32,873 nucleotides of DNA from Melioribacteraceae bacterium (lineage in GTDB: Bacteria; Bacteroidota; Ignavibacteria; Ignavibacteriales; Melioribacteraceae). The notes under the pieces are model-generated. The model had not been told where the DNA came from. It saw nothing but the letters and a program-made list of their open reading frames with translations, and did no database searches. The stretch covers positions 1 through 32,873 of the forward strand of contig JAOADJ010000058.1 in NCBI GenBank assembly GCA_026417375.1, read 5' to 3'. Numbering within the stretch: position 1 is the stretch's first letter; each line of letters opens with the position of its first letter. Shown in pieces: positions 1-9,440 of this stretch. Both the position numbers and the translations under genes were made by a program.

Positions 1-126
1 TTGGGTTTGGGTTTTGATTTAGGTTTATTAGAAATTAATATTGGCTCGCCTGATTTTCAAAATGTTATAAGTCCAAACTCAGCAAAAAGAGTTACACTAG
101 CATTTGATTCAAGATGGAGATTTTAA
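1..126 (+). CDS. C-terminal end of an outer-membrane beta-barrel protein (partial)
   Basis: The frame is open from the window edge to TAA at 124-126 and encodes 41 residues. They alternate polar and hydrophobic residues, and the chain ends RVTLAFDSRWRF, with a terminal phenylalanine. A final amphipathic strand ending in Phe is the usual BAM-recognition signal of outer-membrane beta-barrels, so the product is probably an outer-membrane protein. The rest of the gene lies outside the window, so the family cannot be named. It is followed directly by the palindrome-rich repeat block. Confidence 0.55.
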   Translation: MGLGFDLGLLEINIGSPDFQNVISPNSAKRVTLAFDSRWRF

Positions 127-135
127 ACAGAGTTT

Positions 136-445
136 GTAGAGACGCGCTATAGCGCGTCTCTGCATGTTTATAATTTGTTGAAATGTATTCGTAGAGACGT
201 TGCATGCAACGTCTCTACATCTAAAATGTAGAAGTAAATATTTTAATTAAAAAAAATTACTCATTACAATTACAGTTCACTTTAGTGAACTGAAAATAGG
301 TAATAGATAGATAAAAATGGCTTTAGCCGCATAAGAAAAAATGAGGCTAAAGCCTTTAATTTCTCTATATTAAATTGATCACTTGGCTGAAGCCAAGTGC
401 TATAAGAGAAAAATATTTAATAAAATTGTAGTTCAATTCAGCTTC
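136..445. repeat. Tandem palindromic repeat block, copy 1
   Basis: This ~310-bp unit contains four unrelated palindromes in fixed order. They are a 24-bp perfect palindrome with core GACGCGCTATAGCGCGTC (138-161), a 28-bp perfect palindrome with core GACGTTGCATGCAACGTC (191-218), the hairpin CAGTTCAC-TTTA-GTGAACTG (273-292), a GGCTTTAGCC/GGCTAAAGCC stem-loop (319-328 with 345-354), and CACTTGGCT-GA-AGCCAAGTG (380-399). The same order recurs in copy 2. The block holds no convincing reading frame. Palindromes of the GTAGAGACG type are widespread intergenic repeats in Bacteroidota and cyanobacteria (recalled, not searched). A MITE- or REP-like origin is inferred. Confidence 0.85.
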
Positions 446-747
446 GTAAAGACGCGCTATAGCGCGTCTCTACATGTTTAAAATTTGTTGAAATGTATTC
501 GTAGAGACGTTGCATGCAACGTCTCTACATCTAAAATGTGGAAGTAAATATTTTAATTAAAAAAATTAATCATTACGGTTCACTTTAGTGAACTGAAAAA
601 AGGTAATAGATAGATAAAAATGGCTTTAGCCGCATAAGAAAAAATGAGGCTAAAGCCTTTAATTTCTCTATATTAAATCGATCACTTGGCTGAAGCCAAG
701 TGCTATAAGAGAAAAATATTTAATGAAATTGAGTTCACTTCAGCTTC
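446..747. repeat. Tandem palindromic repeat block, copy 2
   Basis: This is a second copy of the 136-445 block, offset by 302-310 bp and nearly identical. The GACGCGC palindrome lies at 446-473 (one mismatch in its left arm), the GTTGCATGCAAC palindrome at 501-528, the GGCTTTAGCC stem starts at 622, and the CACTTGGCT hairpin starts at 683. The differences are small indels and single bases, such as the loss of a few bases in the A-run before the TTCAC hairpin. This fits a fairly recent tandem duplication. Confidence 0.85.
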
Positions 748-775
748 GTAGAGACGCGCTATAGCGCGTCTCTAC
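748..775. repeat. Third copy of the GTAGAGACGCGC palindrome
   Basis: A perfect 28-bp palindrome, with arms GTAGAGACGCGC and GCGCGTCTCTAC around TATA, starts a third unit that is not completed. It lies 12 bp beyond the stop codon of the leftward permease gene, so it could also act as that gene's transcription terminator. That role is an inference. Confidence 0.8.
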
Positions 776-787
776 ATATTATTTTAT

Positions 788-2197
788 TTATTTAGTTCTA
801 TTAAAATATTTCCAGAACAAATAAAATGGAACTCCGCTTAACACAAGAATTAATCCCATCATTGCATTCTGAGTATCTGACACAATTGAGTTAATCAAAA
901 ATAAAAATGCAAACAAAACAAAAATTGCAGGAGTAAAAGGATAACCCCAAACTTTATAAGGGCGAGGATGATCCGGCATTTTTTTCCGAAGAACAAAAAC
1001 ACCAAAAGCACCTAACATGTAAAACAACCATGATGCAAAAATTACATAATCCGTAATTGTATCGAATGAACCGGATAAAACTAAAACACAAGACCAGAAT
1101 CCTTGCACCAGCAAAGCGATATGTGGTGTTCCAAATTTTGGATGAACTTTTCCTAAACTTTTAAAAAATAATTTTGCACGGGACATTGCAAACGGAACTC
1201 TTGCAGTTGAAAGAATACTTCCATTCAAAGCACCAAAAGTTGAAATAATAACTGCAATAGAAATTAAAGATGCTCCATAATTTCCAAATATTTTTTCTGC
1301 TGCTGTTGCTGCAACCAAGGGTGATTTTGCCATTTCATCAATTGGTAATACATAAAGAAAAGCAATGTTAATTAAAACATAAACAGCAATTACAATTAAT
1401 GTTCCATAAAAAAGTGCAAGCGGTACATTTCTATTTGGATTTTTCACTTCTCCTGAAACAAATGTTATATTATTCCACGCATCATAAGCCCAAAAAGCTC
1501 CTGCAAAAGCCAAGCCCAAAACACTTATTAAACTTGCCGGTGATTGATGAGGAAAATTAAATCCAGTATAAATATTGTCAACACTTCCGTTTCCTAAAAT
1601 CAAAAGGAGAAATGTTATAAGTAGAATTGAAATTATTTTAATAAATGTAACAACAGTTTGAACACTTCCGCCAAATATTACACCAATGTAATTAACTATT
1701 GTTAAAAAAAATGTAACGCTTATAGCAACTGCTTTGGTACCAAAATCTGCAAATGGATGAATATTTCCAACTAAAGGGACAAAGAAAGAAAAATCCTGTA
1801 GTGATTTTGGAATTTCCGGATATTTTATAAAGTAACCAAGATATTCTGCAAAAGCATAGGCAATTGCAGCCTGGCTTCCGGTTTGAATTACAGAAAGTAT
1901 TGACCATCCATAAATATACGCTGTAAACTCACCATACATTTTTCTGAAATAAATATATTGACCACCTGTTGCATCAATCATTCCGGCAATTTCTGCATTA
2001 ACTAAAACAGCAATTAAAGTAATTAACCCGGCGGCAATCCAAACAAAAATTAAAAGTTCTGGTGAATTTAGTTGACTTGCCATTGTTGCAGGTTTTCTAA
2101 AAATACCTGAACCAATCATTGAACCAGCAACAATCATCATTGCAGCAGTTAAACTTAACCCCCTAACAAGTTCAGTTTTCTTTTCTTTTTGTTCCAT
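788..2197 (-). CDS. APC-family amino acid permease
   Basis: This 469-residue integral membrane protein has about twelve hydrophobic segments. The N-terminus carries the APC-superfamily signature in TM1 (MIVAGSMIGSGIFRKPA, residues ~21-37), where the unwound G-S/T-G-I-F turn binds the substrate backbone. The GGQYIYFRKMYGEF segment after TM2 and the FWAYDAWNN segment in TM6 are typical of the LAT/SteT-like amino-acid exchanger branch. It probably imports or exchanges amino acids at the inner membrane; the substrate cannot be read from sequence. The start is ATG at 2195-2197 and the length is normal for the family. It stands alone on the minus strand, divergent from the kup unit. Confidence 0.9.
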   Translation of the reverse strand: MEQKEKKTELVRGLSLTAAMMIVAGSMIGSGIFRKPATMASQLNSPELLIFVWIAAGLITLIAVLVNAEIAGMIDATGGQYIYFRKMYGEFTAYIYGWSILSVIQTGSQAAIAYAFAEYLGYFIKYPEIPKSLQDFSFFVPLVGNIHPFADFGTKAVAISVTFFLTIVNYIGVIFGGSVQTVVTFIKIISILLITFLLLILGNGSVDNIYTGFNFPHQSPASLISVLGLAFAGAFWAYDAWNNITFVSGEVKNPNRNVPLALFYGTLIVIAVYVLINIAFLYVLPIDEMAKSPLVAATAAEKIFGNYGASLISIAVIISTFGALNGSILSTARVPFAMSRAKLFFKSLGKVHPKFGTPHIALLVQGFWSCVLVLSGSFDTITDYVIFASWLFYMLGAFGVFVLRKKMPDHPRPYKVWGYPFTPAIFVLFAFLFLINSIVSDTQNAMMGLILVLSGVPFYLFWKYFNRTK

Positions 2198-2415
2198 TTA
2201 TTTCATTTTAAAGTTGTGGCAAAATAATCAATCATATTTAATTCTCAAATTTTTTCTTATTAATCTTTTAATAATTATTTAAATGATTTAAAAAAATTAA
2301 TTGATTAAAAATATTTTTCATTCAACCAAAATATTTATCTATTAACTTTTATTTCAATCTATAAAAAATTTATTTATCTTAGAACAGCACAATAAAAATC
2401 TCTTTTGGAGAAAAA

Positions 2416-2538
2416 ATGGAACAAGAAAAAAAGAAAGAAAAATTAGATACAATTGGTTTCTACTTTTTATTAGGCATACTCGGATTAAGCCTTCTCTTTT
2501 TATTTGGGTATATAATTTATTCTTCAATTTTTGGATAA
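2416..2538 (+). CDS. 40-residue single-pass membrane protein upstream of kup
   Basis: ATG at 2416-2418 is preceded by a good ribosome-binding site (TTTTGGAG, 2403-2410), and the frame ends at TAA 2536-2538. The product has a charged N-terminus (MEQEKKKEKLD), then about 25 hydrophobic residues (FYFLLGILGLSLLFLFGYII, then YSS), and ends IFG. It ends 32 bp before kup on the same strand and is probably co-transcribed with it. No family is recognised. Small single-pass subunits such as KdpF stabilise potassium pumps, so an accessory role for Kup is possible, but only the position supports it. Confidence 0.6.
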   Translation: MEQEKKKEKLDTIGFYFLLGILGLSLLFLFGYIIYSSIFG

Positions 2539-2570
2539 AATCTATCGAATAACTCTTCTAGTAATTACTA

Positions 2571-4406
2571 ATGGAAAAAGGAAAAACCGAACAAACAAAG
2601 TTCGGTGAAATAATAAAAGCTATGGGACTTGTTTTTGGTGATATTGGAACAAGTCCAATCTACACATTAACTGTTATCTTTCTTGTAACACCACCTACTG
2701 TTCAAAATGTATTTGGAGTACTTTCCCTTGTTTTTTGGACTATGATTATTCTTGTTTCAATTGAATATACTATTCTTGCTATGAGTTTAAGTTCCAAAGG
2801 GGAAGGAGGAATTGTTGTTTTAAAAGAAATTTTAAGTAGCTATGTAAAGAATGGTCGCTCTGTAACAATTATTGCTTATTTAAGTTACATCGGGGTTTCT
2901 CTTCTAATGGGAGATGGTGTTATTACTCCGGCAATAAGTATTCTTTCTGCTGTTGAAGGGCTTCAATATATTCCGGGAATGGGACATATAGGAGTAACTG
3001 AAATAGTAATTATAACTATAATTATTACTATCATTTTATTTTCTGTTCAATCAAAGGGAACAGATAAAGTTGCAACATCTTTTGGTCCAATAATGGTTTT
3101 GTGGTTTTCGTCTTTGTTTCTTTCCGGAATAATCTCTTTATCGAACAATCCAAAAATTTTATTTGCAATTTCTCCACACTATGCAATTGATTTTATGCTT
3201 CACAATGGATTTACCGGTTTTATTGTATTATCTGAAGTAATATTGTGTGCAACAGGGGGAGAAGCTCTTTATGCTGATATGGGGCATCTTGGAAGAAAAC
3301 CAATTAAAACTTCCTGGTATTTTGTTTTTGTTGCATTGGTTATAAATTATTTTGGTCAGGGTGCTTTTGTTTTATCTTTGAGTCAAAATGAAGTTACAAA
3401 GCTTAATGTTTTATTTGGAATGGTAAAAAGTCAACAGCAATTTTTATATATACCTTTTTTAATTTTAACTTTGATGGCAACTATAATTGCATCGCAAGCA
3501 ATGATAAGCGCAGTTTTCTCTTTGGTTTATCAGGGAATCAGAACACACATTTTTCCTTTGTTTAGGGTTAGTTATACATCTTCTCATTTGAAGTCGCAGA
3601 TTTATATTAATTCGGTTAATTGGGCTTTGATGTTTGCTGTAATTTTTATGGTTCTTTTATTTAAAGAATCAAAAAATCTGGCTGCTGCTTATGGCTTTGC
3701 TGTTACTGCTACAATGACTTTAAGTACAATTTTTATGATTTGGATTTTTTCAAGACAAAAAGAAAAGTTAAAACTATTACTGGCTCTTTTTGTAATTATA
3801 ATTAATATAAACTTTCTGATTGCTGTATTTACAAAACTTCCTCATGGTGGTTATTGGTCTGTTGTAATTGGTGCTATTCCATTTTTAACAATTTATATTT
3901 GGATAAAAGGAAACAAAACTGTTTTCAAATCGTTTCGTTCGCTACCAATTGATACATATATAATTAGTTATGAACAAATTTATAATAGTCAGAATACTTT
4001 ACCCGGCACCGCACTATTTTTTACAAAAAGTTTAGATATGATTCCTCCATATATGGTTCATAGCACAATTCGTGGTGGAATTATTTATGAACAAAATGTT
4101 TTGATTTCTGTTATTACAATGGATTCACCTCGCGGAATTCAAAAACTTTATGTTCCGGAAATTGCAGAGGGTTTAAGTGGTTTAGAAATTCAAGTTGGTT
4201 ATATGGAAAGATTGGATATTCCAAAAATTTTAAAAGAAACTGATATTGACGCAAAAGTTATGTTTTATGGTGTTGATGATATTAGAGCAAAGAAATTTTA
4301 TTTGAAAATTTTCTCACTCATTAAAAAAGTAACTCCTAATTTTGTTCAATTTTTGGAGTTGCCTTATCATAAACTTCATGGTGTACTAACAAGAATTGAA
4401 ATTTAG
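2571..4406 (+). CDS. kup: Kup potassium uptake transporter (KUP/HAK/KT family)
   Basis: This 611-residue protein is close to the length of E. coli Kup. The family signature MGLVFGDIGTSPIYTLTVIF lies at residues ~18-37. About twelve membrane segments follow up to residue ~440 (including VSLLMGDGVITPAISILSAVEG and the GGEALYADMGHLG stretch), then a ~170-residue soluble C-terminal domain. Kup proteins take up K+ with protons across the inner membrane. ATG at 2571 has no strong Shine-Dalgarno sequence, in contrast to the small ORF just upstream, which hints at coupled expression. The 3' end overlaps the convergent dehydrogenase gene by 4 bp. Confidence 0.95.
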   Translation: MEKGKTEQTKFGEIIKAMGLVFGDIGTSPIYTLTVIFLVTPPTVQNVFGVLSLVFWTMIILVSIEYTILAMSLSSKGEGGIVVLKEILSSYVKNGRSVTIIAYLSYIGVSLLMGDGVITPAISILSAVEGLQYIPGMGHIGVTEIVIITIIITIILFSVQSKGTDKVATSFGPIMVLWFSSLFLSGIISLSNNPKILFAISPHYAIDFMLHNGFTGFIVLSEVILCATGGEALYADMGHLGRKPIKTSWYFVFVALVINYFGQGAFVLSLSQNEVTKLNVLFGMVKSQQQFLYIPFLILTLMATIIASQAMISAVFSLVYQGIRTHIFPLFRVSYTSSHLKSQIYINSVNWALMFAVIFMVLLFKESKNLAAAYGFAVTATMTLSTIFMIWIFSRQKEKLKLLLALFVIIININFLIAVFTKLPHGGYWSVVIGAIPFLTIYIWIKGNKTVFKSFRSLPIDTYIISYEQIYNSQNTLPGTALFFTKSLDMIPPYMVHSTIRGGIIYEQNVLISVITMDSPRGIQKLYVPEIAEGLSGLEIQVGYMERLDIPKILKETDIDAKVMFYGVDDIRAKKFYLKIFSLIKKVTPNFVQFLELPYHKLHGVLTRIEI

Positions 4407-5212
4407 TTAAGATGTTTTTTTACCATTTCAAAAGAGACATCCCAAAATTTGGAATAAACATTTTTATCATAAGTTAATCTAAGTGATGGGGAAACTTTTT
4501 TGTCTATAAAATATTCACCCGAATATTTCTTTATGTTCTCTGATATTGCAAGATAAACAGAAGTAGCAGCCCCTTTTTCTAAACTTTCTCCTGTAATATT
4601 AAATCCCTGCATTAATAATTTTGTTGAAATTACTCCCGGATGTAATGAATATGTTGTAACATTCATACCTTTAATTTTATCGTTTAATTCTTTTGTAAAT
4701 AAAATATTTGCAAGCTTGGAAAGTGCATAAGCATAATATGGTTCATAAAATTTTTCTGCATTTAAATTATCCCAATCAAGTTGTGCATTTTGATGAGCAA
4801 TTGAACTTACATTTATTATTCTTCCATCATCACTTTTTTTAATTAATTCAATTAAAAGATTAGTCAATAAAAAATGTGAGAGATGATTTACCTGAAATGT
4901 TGTTTCGAATCCATCTTTTGTTAAAACTTTTTTATTCATATAAACACCAGCATTATTTATTAAAACATCAATTTTTTCAAATCTGTTTTTAATTTCATTT
5001 GCAAATTTTTTAACATCAGACAATGAATTAAAATCACTTACAAATCCATCAACATTTGTTTTGTATTTTGACTTTATTTCTGAAACCACATTTTTAATTC
5101 TTTCAATATTTCTTCCATGAATTAAAACAGCGTAACCCATTTTTGCTAACTCAATTGCTGTTTGTTTTCCTATTCCATCTGTTGAACCGGTAATTAAAAC
5201 AACTTTTTTCAT
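4403..5212 (-). CDS. Short-chain dehydrogenase/reductase (retinol-dehydrogenase-like SDR)
   Basis: This 269-residue classical SDR has a Rossmann cofactor-binding motif TGSTDGIG near the N-terminus (residues ~8-15), the structural NNAG motif (residues ~86-89), an active-site serine in INVSS, and the catalytic YxxxK (YALSK). An arginine right after the second strand (HGRN) suggests NADP(H) preference. The overall pattern (DGFETTFQVNHLSHFLLTNLL, LHPGVISTKL) is that of the RDH11-14/WWOX-like group. The physiological substrate is unknown. The stop codon overlaps the kup stop tail to tail. Confidence 0.85.
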   Translation of the reverse strand: MKKVVLITGSTDGIGKQTAIELAKMGYAVLIHGRNIERIKNVVSEIKSKYKTNVDGFVSDFNSLSDVKKFANEIKNRFEKIDVLINNAGVYMNKKVLTKDGFETTFQVNHLSHFLLTNLLIELIKKSDDGRIINVSSIAHQNAQLDWDNLNAEKFYEPYYAYALSKLANILFTKELNDKIKGMNVTTYSLHPGVISTKLLMQGFNITGESLEKGAATSVYLAISENIKKYSGEYFIDKKVSPSLRLTYDKNVYSKFWDVSFEMVKKHLN

Positions 5213-5353
5213 ATTATTTCCTTCTAATGAAATTAAATTTTAATTCTCTTATTGAGTTCTATTAATCTATTTTTTAAAACCAATTTAAAGACAAATAAAT
5301 TCTTTATTTTAAACAAAAGAAAAAATTTTAATAACAAAAATTAGTGGTTGATT

Positions 5354-7579
5354 ATGAATTCAAAAATTTTTTGGACAAAAACAGATGAAGCACCTGCACT
5401 TGCAAGTTATTTTTTGCTTCCTGTATTAAAATCATTTACAAAGAATACCGGCATTGAGTTTATCGAAAAAGATATTTCTCTTGCCGGAAGAATATTAGCT
5501 TCTTTTCCTGAATACTTAACTGATGAGCAAAAAATTTCTGACCACTTAGCTGAACTTGGAGAAATCACGCAAGATCCAAACGCAAATATTATTAAACTAC
5601 CAAACATCAGTGCCTCTGTTCCACAACTAAAAGCCGCTATAAAAGAACTTCAGGAAAAAGGTTATAAAATTCCCGATTATCCGGAAGATCCCCAAAATGA
5701 TGAGGAGATAAAAATAAAAGAGAGATACTCAAAAGTACTCGGCTCGGCTGTTAATCCGGTTTTAAGAGAAGGAAATTCCGATCGTCGTGCTTCGTTATCA
5801 GTTAAAAAGTTTGCACAAAAATATCCACATAAGATGATGAAACCCTGGCCGAAAGAAGGTTCAAAAACACGTGTTGCTCATATGACTCAAAAAGATTTTT
5901 TTGGCTCTGAAAAATCTTTAACTATTGATAAAAATGATGTTGTAAAAATTGAATTTGTTGATGCAAAAGGAAATCCAAAAATCTTAAAAGAAAATTTAAA
6001 ACTTTTGCAAGGAGAAGTTATTGATTCTGCTGTAATGAACGTTAAAGAACTTAGAAAATTTTATGCTGCTCAAATTGAAGAAGCAAAAAAAGATGATATA
6101 CTTTTATCACTTCATTTAAAAGCCACTATGATGAAAGTTTCTGATCCGGTTATGTTTGGTCATGCTGTTTATGTTTATTTCAAAGAAGCTTTGGAAAAAC
6201 ACTCGGAAGTTTTAAAAGAAGTTGGAGCTAATGTTAATAATGGTTTGATGGATGTTCTGGAAAAAATAAAAAAATTGCCTGATGAAAAAAGAAAAGAAAT
6301 TGAAGATGATATTAATAAAGTATATGAAACACAGCCGGAACTTGCAATGGTTGATTCAAGAATTGGTAAGACAAATCTTCACGTGCCAAACGATGTTATT
6401 GTTGACGCTTCGATGCCGGTTGTCATTCGGGATGGTGGAAAAATGTGGAACAGAAAAGATGAGCTTAAAGATTGTATCGCAATGATTCCAGACAGAAGTT
6501 ATTCAAGAATGTATCAGGCAATGATTGATGATATAAAAATTAATGGTCAATTTGATCCGGCTACAATGGGTGCTGTTTCAAATGTTGGATTGATGGCACA
6601 GAAAGCAGAGGAATATGGATCTCATGATAAAACTTTTATTATGAATGATAGTGGTATTGTAAGAGTAATTAATTCTGATGGAAAAATTTTAATGGAACAG
6701 TATGTTGAAAGTGGTGATATTTTCAGAATGTGTCAAACAAAAGATGAAGCAATTAAAGATTGGGTTAAACTAGCTGTTAATAGAGCAAAAGCATCATCAA
6801 CACCAGCAATTTTCTGGCTTGATGAAAATCGTGCACATGATCGCGAAATAATTTCTAAAGTAAAAAAATATTTACCAGACCATAACACCACCGGATTGGA
6901 AATAAAAATTCTAAGTCCGGTTGATGCAATGAAATATACAATTGAAAGATCTCGTAAAGGATTAGATACAATTTCTGTAACCGGAAATGTGCTCAGGGAT
7001 TATCTTACTGATTTATTTCCAATTCTTGAATTAGGCACAAGTGCAAGAATGCTTTCTATTATTCCATTGTTAAAGGGTGGAGGATTATTTGAAACTGGTG
7101 CTGGTGGTTCTGCCCCAAAACATGTTGAACAGTTAATAAAAGAAAACCATTTACGTTGGGATTCTTTAGGTGAATATTGTGCATTAGTTCCATCTTTTGA
7201 AATGGTTTACGATAAAACCAATAATCAAAAAGCAAAAGTTTTAACTGAAACATTAGATAAAGCTATTGGCAATTATCTTGAAAATGGCAAAATGCCATCA
7301 AGAAAAGTAGGTGAACTTGATAACAGAGGAAGCTCATTTTATTTAACTTTATATTGGGCAAATGCTTTGGCCGAACAGAATGACGACCTTGAATTAAAAA
7401 CACGTTTTGAAAAAATTTATAATTCTTTAAAAGAAAATGAAAATACAATATTGAATGAACTGAATTCTGTTCAGGGAAAACAAGTTGATATTGGTGGTTA
7501 TTTTAAACCAGATGATGTAAAAGCAGAAACCATAATGAGACCAAGTAAAACTTTTAATTTAATTATTGATGCAATGTAA
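5354..7579 (+). CDS. icd: NADP-dependent isocitrate dehydrogenase, monomeric type
   Basis: This 741-residue protein has the length of monomeric IDH (~740) and no resemblance to the dimeric ~45-kDa enzyme. It opens with the family hallmark [20 protein letters not shown]. The substrate-loop serine region [16 protein letters not shown] and the stretches [18 protein letters not shown] and [10 protein letters not shown] are all conserved features. It decarboxylates isocitrate to 2-oxoglutarate in the TCA cycle and yields NADPH in the cytoplasm. ATG at 5354 is preferred; an upstream TTG at 5348 would add two residues. The gene ends just before a strong hairpin terminator. Its promoter presumably lies in the 141-bp divergent gap with the SDR gene. 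Confidence 0.95.
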   Translation: MNSKIFWTKTDEAPALASYFLLPVLKSFTKNTGIEFIEKDISLAGRILASFPEYLTDEQKISDHLAELGEITQDPNANIIKLPNISASVPQLKAAIKELQEKGYKIPDYPEDPQNDEEIKIKERYSKVLGSAVNPVLREGNSDRRASLSVKKFAQKYPHKMMKPWPKEGSKTRVAHMTQKDFFGSEKSLTIDKNDVVKIEFVDAKGNPKILKENLKLLQGEVIDSAVMNVKELRKFYAAQIEEAKKDDILLSLHLKATMMKVSDPVMFGHAVYVYFKEALEKHSEVLKEVGANVNNGLMDVLEKIKKLPDEKRKEIEDDINKVYETQPELAMVDSRIGKTNLHVPNDVIVDASMPVVIRDGGKMWNRKDELKDCIAMIPDRSYSRMYQAMIDDIKINGQFDPATMGAVSNVGLMAQKAEEYGSHDKTFIMNDSGIVRVINSDGKILMEQYVESGDIFRMCQTKDEAIKDWVKLAVNRAKASSTPAIFWLDENRAHDREIISKVKKYLPDHNTTGLEIKILSPVDAMKYTIERSRKGLDTISVTGNVLRDYLTDLFPILELGTSARMLSIIPLLKGGGLFETGAGGSAPKHVEQLIKENHLRWDSLGEYCALVPSFEMVYDKTNNQKAKVLTETLDKAIGNYLENGKMPSRKVGELDNRGSSFYLTLYWANALAEQNDDLELKTRFEKIYNSLKENENTILNELNSVQGKQVDIGGYFKPDDVKAETIMRPSKTFNLIIDAM

Positions 7580-7593
7580 AAATTACTATTATT

Positions 7594-7634
7594 AAAATTG
7601 TCAGCCTTTTCTTTTTAGAGGCTGACAATTTTTA
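7594..7634. terminator. Rho-independent terminator, probably bidirectional
   Basis: A 13-bp perfect stem, AAAATTGTCAGCC (7594-7606) with GGCTGACAATTTT (7620-7632), encloses a 13-base loop. It is A-rich on the left and T-rich on the right. It sits between the convergent isocitrate dehydrogenase and VOC genes, so it can terminate both transcripts. Confidence 0.85.
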
Positions 7635-7653
7635 ATCTGCCAAAAAATGTTTT

Positions 7654-8541
7654 TTATATTTCTTTCAACTTATCAATTTCAAATTTTTTCATCTGTAAAT
7701 ATGCTTTTGTTACTTTTTCTTTTTTAGTTTCATCAAGCAATAGTTCGTTTAATACTTTTGGAACAACCTGCCATGAAACGCCATATTTATCTTTCAGCCA
7801 ACCACATTGAACTTCCTGTCCACCATCGGTTAATTTTTGCCAATAGTAATCAATCTCTTTTTGATTATTGCAATAAATGATAAGTGAAATTGCTTCGTTG
7901 AAATCAAATTTGTGTTCAACAGTTCCGCCGCTCATTACATTAATTAAATAATCATTAAGTTTTAGTTGAGCAAAAAGCAAAGTTCCTTCTTGTAAATCTT
8001 CTGATTTTGGAAAAGGATATTCAAAAATTGTTTTTGAATTTGGAAATATTGATGTGTAAAAATCGGCAGCTTCTTTAACTTTTGAAAATTTTTGATTTGC
8101 AAAAAGTAATGTTGGTAAAATTTTTTGTTCAGAATTTATTTTATCAATATCTAATTGCCACGAAACACCATATTTATCTTTAACCCAGGCATATTTAGAA
8201 CTCCAATCATATTTATCAAGAGGCATTAATATTGAACCTTCTTTCGAAAAAATATTATAGAGTCTTTCAATTTCTTCGTTGCTTTCACAGTAAACAAAAA
8301 AGGAAACTGCTTCATTGAATTTGAAAATCGGACCACCATTTAATGCCAAAAATTTCTTTCCTAATAATTCAAAAGAAATTGTCATTATAGAATTTTCTTG
8401 CATCTGATGAATTTCAAATCCGGCTTTTGTATATCTAATAATGTTTTCTATTCTTGAATTATGAAAAACAGAGGTATAAAAATTAACGGCTTCTTCGGCG
8501 TTGTTATCAAACCAAAGACAGGGAACAATAATATTATCCAT
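7654..8541 (-). CDS. Tandem VOC-domain protein (PhnB / 3-demethylubiquinone methyltransferase-like)
   Basis: The 295 residues form two homologous halves of ~135 residues. Each begins with a PCLWFDNNAEEAVNFYTSVF-type strand-helix (second copy LLFANQKFSKVKEAADFY) and ends with a conserved YGVSWQ segment (WVKDKYGVSWQLDI; WLKDKYGVSWQVVP). This is the PhnB-like branch of the vicinal-oxygen-chelate superfamily, usually met as single ~140-residue subunits; here two are fused. The substrate and reaction are unknown. It is the last gene of a leftward operon (gap to the YCII gene 9 bp). Confidence 0.85.
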   Translation of the reverse strand: MDNIIVPCLWFDNNAEEAVNFYTSVFHNSRIENIIRYTKAGFEIHQMQENSIMTISFELLGKKFLALNGGPIFKFNEAVSFFVYCESNEEIERLYNIFSKEGSILMPLDKYDWSSKYAWVKDKYGVSWQLDIDKINSEQKILPTLLFANQKFSKVKEAADFYTSIFPNSKTIFEYPFPKSEDLQEGTLLFAQLKLNDYLINVMSGGTVEHKFDFNEAISLIIYCNNQKEIDYYWQKLTDGGQEVQCGWLKDKYGVSWQVVPKVLNELLLDETKKEKVTKAYLQMKKFEIDKLKEI

Positions 8542-8550
8542 TTTTTCCTT

Positions 8551-9000
8551 TCACGGTTTTGTTTTCCAAATTTTATCTGCTGTTTTCAGGTATTCTTTTA
8601 AAGCGGCAGAGCCATACCAAGGAATGATTTCAACATCAAAAATTTTTTCTTTGATTGTAGGATCTTCCTCTAAACATTTTTTAACTTCTTCGATTGATGT
8701 TAAATCAAAAATAAAAAGTCCACGATAATTCAAATTATTTTTGCCAAAAGGACCAGCAACAATTAATTTTTTTTCATCAGCAAGTTTTTGAATGTTTTTC
8801 ATATGTCCTGCAAATAAACTATCGCGCGTTTTTTTGTCTTCAATTTTTGACGGACCTGTTTTAAGCAAAACGAAAATGTAATTTTTCATTCCAAAATCAT
8901 CGGCTCCAAGTTCTCTGGCAATTTGTTCATCATAGTTTTTATTTTGAGCTTGTATGCAATGTGCTAAAAAAGTGAAAACAAGAAATAAAATATTTTTCAT
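8551..9000 (-). CDS. Exported YCII-domain protein
   Basis: A 149-residue protein with an N-terminal signal peptide (MKNILFLVFTFLAHCIQAQ, probable cleavage after the AQA-like end) is followed by a YCII-like ferredoxin-fold domain. Its typical core is HMKNIQKLADEKKLIVAGPF, then GLFIFDLTSIEEVKKCLEED. YciI-like domains are small dimeric alpha/beta barrels often linked to catabolic enzymes. Export to the periplasm is less common for the fold. The function is not known. It lies between the sufE-like and VOC genes with gaps of 8 and 9 bp. Confidence 0.8.
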   Translation of the reverse strand: MKNILFLVFTFLAHCIQAQNKNYDEQIARELGADDFGMKNYIFVLLKTGPSKIEDKKTRDSLFAGHMKNIQKLADEKKLIVAGPFGKNNLNYRGLFIFDLTSIEEVKKCLEEDPTIKEKIFDVEIIPWYGSAALKEYLKTADKIWKTKP

Positions 9001-9008
9001 AGAATTTT

Positions 9009-9434
9009 CTATTGTTTACTTAATGTTTTGAATGCTATAGCATACATTTGAATTTGTTTCATCATGGCTCCCAAACCATTTTTTCGTGTCGGAGAAAGAT
9101 GTTTATCAATTCCAATATTTTGTAAAAATGTCGGAGGGTTAGATAAAATTTCATCCGGAGTATGCCCGGAATAAACGCGAATTAAAATTGCAATTAATCC
9201 TTTTACAATTGCTGCATCGCTATCCGCTTCAAAATAAATTTTCCCGTTTTCAAATTTGGCATTAATCCAAACCTGACTTTGGCAACCATTTAATTTGTAT
9301 TTATCTGTTTTAATTGAATCATCAATGGCTGATAATTTTTTGCCAATTTGAATTATATGAGAATATTTTTCTTCCCAATCTGTAAATTGTTCAAATTCTT
9401 TTTCCAGTTCGCTTTGTTTTTCTTTTATAGTCAT
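9009..9434 (-). CDS. sufE: SufE-family cysteine desulfuration protein
   Basis: This 141-residue protein has the normal SufE length. The active-site loop LNGCQSQVW places the sulfur-accepting cysteine at residue 51, the same position as E. coli SufE Cys51. SufE accepts persulfide sulfur from the desulfurase SufS and hands it to the SufBCD scaffold for Fe-S cluster assembly in the cytoplasm. No other suf gene is in the window. It sits in an operon with a DUF3078 outer-membrane protein upstream (6-bp gap) and YCII and VOC proteins downstream. Confidence 0.9.
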   Translation of the reverse strand: MTIKEKQSELEKEFEQFTDWEEKYSHIIQIGKKLSAIDDSIKTDKYKLNGCQSQVWINAKFENGKIYFEADSDAAIVKGLIAILIRVYSGHTPDEILSNPPTFLQNIGIDKHLSPTRKNGLGAMMKQIQMYAIAFKTLSKQ

Positions 9435-9440
9435 AAATTT

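Noticed and set aside
136-775. CRISPR array in the repeat block
   Set aside because: There are only two to three units, each made of several unlike palindromes, and no unique spacers of uniform length.
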